From Hofstenia miamia (Eukaryota > Xenacoelomorpha > Acoela > Hofsteniidae): 64,000 nt of DNA. Of this stretch, positions 56,389-64,000 are shown piece after piece. The position numbers and the translations under genes were made by a program. The notes under the pieces were generated by a model. It saw nothing but the letters and a program-made list of their open reading frames with translations. It made no database searches and was not told the origin of the DNA. The stretch is taken from the NCBI GenBank assembly GCA_900660155.1, contig CABFPE010000742.1:112264-176263 (forward strand). The letters are read 5' to 3'. Position 1 is the first letter of the stretch. The number at the start of each line of letters is the position of its first letter.

Positions 56389-57600
56389 ACTTTTATAGTA
56401 TAGTTTTGTAAAACTGTAATTTGATTAACAAGTTATATTTTGCTTCATTGAAATTTAAAATTATATATATGATGCACTTTTAAGAAATTCTTCATTTTCA
56501 ATTTCCTGTATATTTTGTTACTCTTAGGTTAATCCCTTGATAGTTTAGAATTAAAATATATAGTAGTAAGCGGACTCCTTATATGGCTATTTGCCATGTG
56601 GTCATTCATCAACTATATTGGACGCCATCAAGTGACAAAATTAAATTGAGTAGTCATTGGACAAAGTTTATGATTTCGAATTTTAGGATTTCGGAAAAGA
56701 GATATATTTCATTGCATGTTTCTGTTAATAAATTTTTGACATGTTCTTTATAACAATATTTAAAGAAATACAAAACTACAATATAATTTTCAGGTAAATA
56801 ATTTATGGAATGAAAACCCAATATTTAAGGTGAAACTGCTTAAAAAAGTTTATTACAATTGTACTTGTATGCGAGCATATTTCTAAATATATTAATATTA
56901 ATCAAAACACAATATGTAAAGGTGAAGTATACAAAAATTATTCTTTTAGTTTTGTGAATTAATGAGTTACAGAACAGAAATGTAAGTTGATTTGTCATTT
57001 AGAACAATTGACTTTTTCTACTTCTATTAAAATATACCACATTACTTCTATAATGAATAGTGCATAACTGGCGTTAGAATGCACTAAATGCAATGTTTGC
57101 TGCATAACAATTATAGAAAGTCATTACATGTTCACTTGCATATTTTGCAAATCATCTATATGCACTGGACTCCGAAATGTACAGTGCTTAATATTGAGAT
57201 TTTAAATAGCTTAAAATAAATTCGTGAAAATTTGTTTTTGTTTTATAACCTCTGTTTTGGAAGTGGTCAAAAACATTCTCTAATGATAAATGTTTTTTGC
57301 AAGCCTGACACGAAAAACTTATTAACAGTACAGTACAATACATTGATGTTAAATAAACAATTTTGTAGTTGGCAAACTACAATGGCTGTCATGTAACTTT
57401 TTCCGTAATATATGAGGTCCCCCTCTTGATATAATATTTAACATTGCTAATTATTAACATTTTACCCTTCGCTTTCATGGCTTTGTTACCTTTTATGTAT
57501 CTAAATTGATAGAATTTCATAGTGGACAGCCATTGTATTGAATAAAATTATATTTTTTAAAACAATCTGAATATGCTATTTCAATTATGGTTCACAGAAG
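56389..57600. other. Downstream of the putative host gene, no gene seen
   Basis: AT-rich DNA after the stop at 56388. It would include the 3' untranslated part. An AATAAA occurs near 56727, too weakly placed to name as the polyadenylation site. Confidence 0.45.
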
Positions 57601-57613
57601 TGCAATATAGATT

Positions 57614-58477
57614 TTGATATTTCAAAATGCATTGGAATTCGCGAAACTATTTTTAATAGAAATTCTTGAGTTTATATATGAATTTAAAAAATTTGCATGT
57701 TGTATGTATGGACTAGCAAAAGTACATAAAGCTAACATACCTTTAAGACCAATTGCATCAAATAATGGATCGATGTATGAAAAATTATCAAAACTTCTCA
57801 ATACAGTATTATCTAATTTGCCAGAAAGCCGAATAAATTGCAGTGTAGAATCAGTTTTAAAAGACTTAAAAACGAAAACAGCCGATCAATATCGATTATA
57901 TTCACTTGATGTTAAAAGAGTATATACCAAAGTTCCTTTATTTGATGCTGTTAAATATGCAATATTATTATTGAAAGAATATAATATCAAACTTTTTAGC
58001 TTAGACTATGAAACCTTGATAATCTTGATATTACTCTGCACTCTTTGTGAATTTCAAGGAAAGTTTTATCTACAAGTTAATGGTGTTGCAATGGGAAATT
58101 GCCTTGAACCAACATTAGCAAATATTTATATGTCAAAATTTGAACAAAAAATGAATGTTGCCAAAATAATGAATAAATTTCATTACTATGCTCAATATGT
58201 TGATCATATACTAGTTATTTCAGAATATAATGTTAAAGACTTACTTCCTTCCTCAAATTCTTTAGATTCTGCAATTCAATTCACCATCGAAGAAGAAAAC
58301 AACAAAAGACTACCATTTCTCAATATTAACATTGAAAGAATAAAGAACAAATTTACGTCATCATACTACAGTAAACCAACTGATACAAATTTAGTAATTA
58401 ACTACAATTCAAACGTACCCTTTGCATACAAAAAAATCCATGATCAAAGGTCTGATACATCGACATTTCATGATTGA
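57614..58477 (+). pseudogene. PLE reverse transcriptase fragment, 287 codons
   Basis: The palm is readable without a stop. Motif A is LDVKRVYTKVPL, where family members mostly have D-V-x-S-L-F-T-N-V-P. The catalytic box reads QYVDHILVI, with His in place of the second Asp, so this copy would be inactive even if expressed. LPFLNINIERIK is the block after the catalytic site. At its end the frame is upset where the direct repeat around the N begins, so the downstream part is best read from 58718. PLEs make a telomerase-like RT used for insertion; a GIY-YIG domain usually follows. Confidence 0.75.
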
Positions 58478-58864
58478 TCACAATTACGAAGAAATTCATA
58501 AATCAATCATTAAGATCAAAGATATATTAAAGCGTAATGAATATCCAGCATATATAGTCGATAGAATTATAAAAGAAAAACTAGAANACTACCATTTCTC
58601 AATATTAACATTGAAAGAATAAAGAACAAATTTACGTCATCATACTACAGTAAACCAACTGATACAAATTTAGTAATTAACTACAATTCAAACGTACCCT
58701 TTGCATATAAAAAATCCATGATCAAAGGTCTGATTCATCGACATTTCATGATTGATCACAATTACGAAGAAATTCATAAATCAATCATTAAGATCAAAGA
58801 TATATTAAAGCGTAATGAATATCCAGCATATATAGTCGATAGAATTATAAAAGAAAAACTAGAA
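58309..58864 (+). repeat. 278-bp direct repeat around a single N
   Basis: 58309-58586 and 58588 to about 58864 are almost identical, separated only by the N at 58587. The first copy ends exactly at the N. This pattern is more simply explained by two overlapping contig ends joined without merging than by a biological duplication. Confidence 0.85.
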
Positions 58865-59179
58865 GACTTACTAAAAATTCAAGAAACTAAAAACAAACAA
58901 AGTGATTATTTATACAATTACATCTTTAATATTGAATATCGAGGCATACAATCAATTAAATTACAGCAATATCTGAAAAGAATCACTCCATCATTTTTAA
59001 AGATAGGCTTTATACTAAAAACCAATAAACTAAGACATATAATAGGACTAAAAACAGAAACCAAGATCGAAAACAAATCTAATGTTGAAATGAAAGTAGC
59101 ACAATATCGGTATATGCAATCCGTATTTAGTAGAATAAATGACCCTAAACATAAGTGCGACTTCATCAACAATGCTTGA
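58718..59179 (+). pseudogene. PLE C-terminal linker before the missing endonuclease, 153 codons
   Basis: This open frame begins in the repeated segment (GLIHRHFMIDHNYEE) and reads to RINDPKHKCDFINNA. It has the helical linker usual between PLE RT and GIY-YIG domains, including LKIGFILKTNKLRHIIGLK, which corresponds to the tract shortly before the GIY-YIG domain in relatives. It stops where the homology changes to LINE C. Confidence 0.65.
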
Positions 59180-60235
59180 ACAGAACAAGAGTCATATGCA
59201 ACACCTGCATCTTATTAAAAATATTAATGGTGGAATATTAATTAAATCCAAGGATATTGGTAATGCATTCAATGATCAATTCATTAACCTAGGTAAATAC
59301 TTGGGGGACCTTCGGTGCCACTTACACTTGAAAAATCCAACTACAAACTTCCTGAAAATTATTTTTCATTCCGATTTGTGACTCGATACGAAGTCTTTCA
59401 AGCAATAAATAAGCTAAAAGTTAATAAATGAAGCGGACCTTCTGAAATACCGGCAAGGTGTATTAAAGATTGTGCAAAATAAATTAGTAATCCTTTATGC
59501 CATATCAGAAACTAAAAACATTTCCATCAATTTTAAAATTAGCTAATGTTACTCCCATATATAAAAGATGTTGCAATTACCGGCCTATTTCAATCATCTC
59601 GCCTATTGCAAAAATCTTAGAAAAGCTCATATTTGACCAAATAAACACTTATCTCCATCACGAATCAATTCCTTCAAATACTCAATTTAGCTTTGCCAAA
59701 CCCACTCCACCTCTGATGCTTTACTTTACGATACTGAAAATTGGAGATCTTATCTCTATAATAACAATTTTGTCACAATTGCTTCTATCGATTCGTCCAA
59801 AGCATTTGATTCCATGTAGCACTATATTCTTCGTAAAAAATTAGAGTACATTGGTTTCGACTCTAATAGTATAAATTTAGTAAGGTGCTACTTAAGTGAT
59901 CGTTTTCAAAGAGTTAAGGTAAATGGTATATTTTCTAACTGGGGTAAAACTTACAAAGGTGTCCCACAAGGTACTATTTTAGGGCCTCTATTTTTCTCGT
60001 TGTATATAAATGGCAATTGAAGCAATGATTGTGTAATAGTGCAGTATGCTGACGACACGTGTATTTAAACACATGATAATCAAATAGAAACATCAATTAG
60101 TAAGTTAGAAATCAATCTTTCTCAACTGCTAAAATATTTTAATATGCACCATTTAACTGTATATCCCTCTAAAACAGAATTCTGTGTTATATCTTCTTTT
60201 CACAAAGATTTAACCAATAACACATTTTAAATTTT
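59180..60235 (+). pseudogene. LINE C: reverse transcriptase part, CR1/Jockey-like, broken
   Basis: It starts in the linker before the RT (KSKDIGNAFNDQFINLG), then LKLANVTPIYKR, NYRPISIISPIAKILEKLI, ASIDSSKAFDSM (about 59780), GVPQGTILGPLFFSLYING (about 59960) and QYADDTCI (about 60040), and ends near SKTEFCVISSFHKD. At least five stops or frame changes. The catalytic YADD box is kept. Both ends are abrupt: the left side touches the Penelope-like element, the right side the DDE-like element. The thumb and C-terminus are missing. Confidence 0.75.
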
Positions 60236-61735
60236 TCGGGGTCAAAAATTACTCAAGTCGATATGTTTGTCTAAAGAATGCAGTGCTTTAATTCGTTCTT
60301 TAGCCTCATCTTTAACTAGAATGACGTCATCATTAACGAAATTTGGAGTGTCCCATCTGTAACAAAAAACTCGATAATCAGTTTTTTAGTTCCTTCTCAA
60401 ATTGTTTTTTCATTTTGTATCTAGAGGTCGATATTGGCTTGTTATAGACGCGTACGTCTTTCATTTAATTCTAAATCGTTATGATTCAAATGTTTTAATT
60501 GTGTCACATCTGTGATATTTCTTAAATTTTAGTTATGCACAATCAAGCATACACTTAACGACTTCAGCTATTAGTTCAATGTCTTCATGTTCGTTATCGA
60601 GATTAACGAAAATTACTAAGAGGAATTTACCACGGAGTCCTGGAAAACGATTACAAGTTGTCAAGAAATTGGTAGACAAATACAATGTTATCAAATCGTC
60701 AGGCGATGATAATACCTCCACTTCAATTTCCGCTACATCTTTCGATCTAAGAGAAAAGATACGTAGCTTTTACTGCATTAGTGGCATTTTTCAAGACGCG
60801 CCTGGTATACGTGATTGTTATTATTCGTAACGAGGGTGAAAAAACCAAAATTCAGAAATGCTGCATGAACCTTACCTTACGTGAAGCATACCAAGAATAT
60901 AAAAAAGAAAATTCTGAAAAGATTGGTTTGTCAACATTCTGTGCTTTAAGGACACAAAACGTGTTTTAAGAGACAAAGTTCCTGCTAACACATATCTGTT
61001 AATATAATGTCTGCATGATACTCAAATCAATACCACTCTTACGTAAATCAGACAGTGAGTTAATAAGAAAACTCATATGTTCTCCTGAAAATAAGAACTG
61101 TATGAACGGCGAATGCGAAGACTGTAAAAGCAGGTCTTTTTTAGACAGTCTATATGAATTAGGAGACAGCGGATTGGAACTCAAATTCTACCAAGGGAAA
61201 ACGGTTGAAGGAAAACCGGAACGTATAAAATTTGAAAAATATTTCTCTGAAATTATTGACCAATTAAAAGTTATGATGTCTATATTTCTTCCACATGATT
61301 ATGCAAACTTGAAGCAGAAAACATATTTTAACAATCTAAAAGATGGGTTGCCACAAGACAATACTGATTCATGTAGATTTCAGTCAAAACTTCGACGATC
61401 TTATACAAGATAAAGTTTAGTCAGCCTACTGGACTACCAATTCATCGACCGTATATACTGCCATTATTTACTTCAGACGTAGTAGCGATAAAACACCATT
61501 AACTAAGAATTAGTCTTTCATTGTCGTTTCCGACTATATGCATCATGATAAATATGCAGTTTATATTTTTAATAAGAAAATTGCTGAAAATTTTAAACTG
61601 ACATCCCGAATGTCATTTCAGCAAAATTGAAGTACAAAGTGACGGCGCCTCACAACATTTTAAGCAAAAATACACGGCGTCGCTTATCTTAATGACTACA
61701 TTCTCTGAAAATATTAATTAAATAATATTAATTAC
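60236..61735 (+). mobile_element. Uncharacterised multi-copy transposase-like element
   Basis: A separate element between LINE C and LINE D. The coding part is readable from about 60579 to 61700. The left 300 bases are non-coding. I did not find terminal inverted repeats. It may have inserted into a LINE or simply lie between two fragments. Confidence 0.5.
60579..61700 (+). pseudogene. Transposase-like protein of an uncharacterised family, broken
   Basis: Readable blocks in order: SRLTKITKRNLPRSPGKR (basic), DLREKIRSFY, LTLREAYQEYKKENSEKIG, CALRTQNVF, CMILKSIPLLRKSDSELI with KNCMNGECEDCKS (Cys-rich, in the open frame 61015-61413), HHDKYAVYIFNKKI (about 61541) and SDGASQHFKQKYT (61638-61676). 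In relatives that I remember from aphids and Hydra, an S-D-D-x-x-H-D-K tract is followed by a D-G-A/C-x-S-Q-F/Y-K tract; I infer that the Asp of SDGA is one of the catalytic acidic residues of an RNase H-like transposase. At least four stops or frame changes occur. Not named: the superfamily is unknown to me. Confidence 0.55.
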
Positions 61736-61739
61736 TTTA

Positions 61740-62582
61740 ACCCTTATGAACGAAGTTCTATAAATGAATTGTGTAATCTTCATTGTGTAAATACGGTTTG
61801 TCCAACTCGCATGAACAATTGAATTGATTACTTTTATACTAATTCTGAAGTTTCTTTCAAATCTTTAATGTTTGAATCATTTAGTGATCATGCACTGTGT
61901 ACATATATTAGTAACAACACTACTAAAAGCAAGCAATTTAAAACCATAAATGCAAGAGACTATTTATCTTACTTAGATGAAAAAATGGAAAAGGCCCTGA
62001 AAAACACCCTATTTAACTATATTTACATATTAAATTCTGGACCCCAAATGATTAATTACATTGCAAAAGAAATCTACAAAGCATTAAACACTGTTGCCCC
62101 AATTAAGAAGCGTACTGGGTTAAGGTTAAAGCAATTAAATTTCCTTTTTTAAACACTGACGATAATCAAGTCAATGAACTAGTATCAATTAAACGAGAAT
62201 TATTTGATCTTGCGGAATCAGATCCGACAGAGACTAATTGGACCAATTACGAAAAATCAAAGAAAGTAATTAAGCAATTAAGATCAAAAAAATTAAATAA
62301 AGCTCGGAAAAAATTCTTTAATCAATTAAATTCTACTCGAGAAAAATGGCGATACATCCATAAATTTATTGGAAAATCTAAAGGTCTTTCATCCGAAATA
62401 AATGAATTAAACATCAATAATACGACCGTAACAGACAAAACTCAAATACTAAATCATTTAAATTCAACATTCAAAGAACTTGGAAATTTCAATTTCCCAC
62501 CTTATAAGAAAAAACAAAATTCTGATAATCTCAAGCAATCAAAACAATTTTCCTTTAGACTTGCTAAAATCAATGAATTATA
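61740..62582 (+). pseudogene. LINE D: endonuclease end and linker
   Basis: MFESFSDHALCTYISNN at 61868 is the S-D-H motif that ends APE-type endonucleases. After one frame change near 62151, a stretch of 144 codons is open to the TAA at 62580-62582 although it has no start codon; it reads through NQVNELVSIKRELFDLAE, NKARKKFFNQLNSTRE and KWRYIHKFIGKSKG, the linker between endonuclease and RT in CR1-type LINEs. Because it lacks a start, it can easily be missed. Confidence 0.65.
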
Positions 62583-62589
62583 AAACATT

Positions 62590-63400
62590 GTTAAAAAATT
62601 GATACCAACAATCAACCGCTTCTTATAATCTTCCATTTTTTATTATTAAACTTTTTTTCCTATTTTTTGAAGAAGAATTGTTATTCGCATTTAATCAATG
62701 TATTATTGATGGTGAATTTCCAAATTTACTAAAAAATCAGATATAACTCCTATATTTAAAAAAGGTGACAACCTAAACGCAAAAAATTATGGACCCATTT
62801 GTATTACACATCCTTTTAGCAAACTTTTTGAAAAACTGTTGTATGTTCAAATATCCGCATTCCTAAAATCTGAAAACATCCTATCGAATAAGCAATTTGG
62901 TTTTCTTGCTGGGCATTTCACCCAGGACGCAATTTTATCGATCACGCAACAAATTAAGTCTAATATATCTCATAATAATTGCAGTTGTGTAGATTTAAGT
63001 AAGGCATCAATTCAATGAATTTCGATATATTGCAAGACAAGCATATAAATTATAATTTTGGTGTTAACTCAATTTAATCATGAACTTCTTACAAAAAATA
63101 GACAGCAGCGTGTAATATTAAACAGTAAAATATCAAGTTATGATATGACTGACCGTGGGGTGCCTCAAGGTACTGTACTTGGCCCTATTTTATTTGCAAT
63201 TTTTGTAAATGATATAATAAAACATGTTAAACACAGCGACATTTACCAATATGTCGACGACACATGCCTAATAAGTACCGCAAAAAATGCTTTTGATGCT
63301 ACAAAAAACCTCCAAACAGATATAAAAAATTAAACAATTCTTTTACAAATAATCAACTGAAACTAAATATTAAAAAAACTCAATTTATAATTTTTTCACC
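62590..63400 (+). pseudogene. LINE D: reverse transcriptase domain, broken
   Basis: SDITPIFKKGDNLNAKNY, ITHPFSKLFEKLLYVQIS, LSNKQFGFLAGHFTQDA, CVDLSKAS, RGVPQGTVLGPILFAIF (in the open frame 63058-63333) and QYVDDTCLIS are RT motifs 1 to 5 in order. The catalytic YVDD is present. Three or four stops or shifts break it; the short tract after LSKAS has lost the F-D that normally follows. Confidence 0.75.
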
Positions 63401-63542
63401 GAAGGAACAAAAAATCTAATAAATGATATAGAACTAAAGATAAATAATGAGTCAATAAACAAAGTGAATCAGTCAGCTATTTAGGAGTGGAGATAGATAA
63501 TGAATTAAAATTTGAAAAATTTCTACTGAATAAGATTAAAAA

Positions 63543-64000
63543 ATGACAGCAGGCATTAGATATCTTTATCACTTACGCAATGTAATACCAAGCAATTATC
63601 ATAAACAACTAATACATGCTTTCTGTTTGTCTCATTTTCAATACTGTTCTTTTCTTTTAACTAACCTAAATTCGAAACATCGTATGCTTCTATCAAAGAC
63701 ATTTAATTGGTGTATAAAAACTCTAAACTTTGCACAAAAGCATGACGAAGCATCAGTATATCGTAATAAATATAAAATATTATCTCCTTTCTACCAAATT
63801 CATCTCCATATGCTATCTATCTTATTTAAATTGAAATCTCTACAAACATCTCTCCTTTTCCTTAATGACTATATTAAATTAAATGAGCGATCGCAAAAAT
63901 TTCTGTTTAGATAAAAATTCTAATGGCTTTCATCACATATCAATTAAATTGTGGAATAATTTAGATTATGAAACTCGAATAGAAAAAAACTATAAAAAGT
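63543..64000 (+). pseudogene. LINE D: C-terminal region, runs off the window
   Basis: The open frame 63543-63914 begins with GIRYLYHLRNV and includes KHRMLLSKTFNWCIKTLN and YQIHLHMLSILFKLKS. After a shift, ISIKLWNNLDYETRIEKN at 63935-63990 is the late W-N-x-L tract. It aligns over its full length with the 39.2-39.7 kb minus-strand copy, at about 60% identity by eye, so the two belong to sister subfamilies. Confidence 0.75.

Larger units (their letters stand above)
57614..59178 (+). mobile_element. Penelope-like element (PLE), reverse transcriptase part
   Basis: The RT motifs YGLAKVHKANIPLRPI, YRLYSLDVKRVYTKVPL, NGVAMGNCLEPTLANIY and YAQYVDHILVI, in this order, are those of Penelope-like elements and not of LINEs. 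The open frame continues to the region before the GIY-YIG endonuclease, with the stop at 59177-59179, but the endonuclease itself is missing: LINE C sequence starts at once. 5' sequence before the RT palm is also short. A 278-bp stretch is repeated around an N at 58587. Confidence 0.8.
61736..64000 (+). mobile_element. LINE D, CR1/Jockey-like, continuing past the window end
   Basis: The endonuclease end, linker, RT and C-terminal region follow in order on the plus strand. It lacks ORF1 and most of the endonuclease. A few breaks only; long parts are open. The C-terminal region is related to the truncated copy at 39.2-39.7 kb. Confidence 0.8.

Overview
The window looks like an AT-rich invertebrate (metazoan) nuclear genome. 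Introns use GT/AG boundaries, polyadenylation-type AATAAA signals occur, and most recognisable DNA is eukaryotic transposable elements: CR1/Jockey-like LINEs, a Penelope-like element, Ty3/gypsy, hAT, piggyBac, pogo/Tigger and mariner remnants, plus two multi-copy transposase-like families that I recall mainly from arthropods and cnidarians. I cannot name the species. There is no bacterial-type gene organisation, no CRISPR array and no tRNA or rRNA gene that I can support.

Layout. 0.2-3.95 kb: a nearly full-length two-ORF LINE (LINE A) with a pyrimidine-rich coding strand and a (TTA)n tail. 4.3-8.6 kb: a broken Ty3/gypsy fossil. 9.2-9.3 kb: a short nested inverted repeat. 9.9-12.95 kb: an unassigned coding-like fossil ending in an LTR-like unit present twice in tandem. 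13.0-16.7 kb: a hAT transposon with its 3' end duplicated. 17.9-21.2 kb: a pogo/Tigger transposase relic on the minus strand, whose middle has been amplified into exactly fifteen 183-bp units. 22.2-24.0 kb: tandem duplications without genes. 26.2-33.3 kb: small fossils (a Polinton-type DNA polymerase fragment, a piggyBac relic with a hAT MITE inserted in it, a 600-bp duplication, a mariner scrap). 34.6-37.2 kb: a 1.2-kb direct duplication flanked by N runs. 39.2-47.9 kb: a truncated LINE end, a relic of an uncharacterised multi-copy family, and a second piggyBac. 49.1-52.8 kb: LINE B, split by a hAT-like end. 57.6-64.0 kb: a Penelope-like element, LINE C, a second uncharacterised transposase-like element, and LINE D running off the window.

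The only host gene I can argue for is a plus-strand gene spread over about 31.5 kb (24.84-56.39 kb). It has a signal-anchor first exon and later exons resembling a GT-A-type glycosyltransferase, consistent with a type II Golgi membrane enzyme. Three splice junctions agree in reading phase (32.9 to 38.4 kb, 54.7 to 55.4 kb, 55.6 to 56.2 kb); the 38.65 to 54.67 kb junction does not, so at least one exon there is missing or uncertain, and the N-terminal part is also incomplete. Its introns are packed with the transposons listed above.

Direct duplications are unusually frequent (30 bp to 1.2 kb, at least ten cases). Several touch N characters, so some may be assembly artefacts rather than biology.
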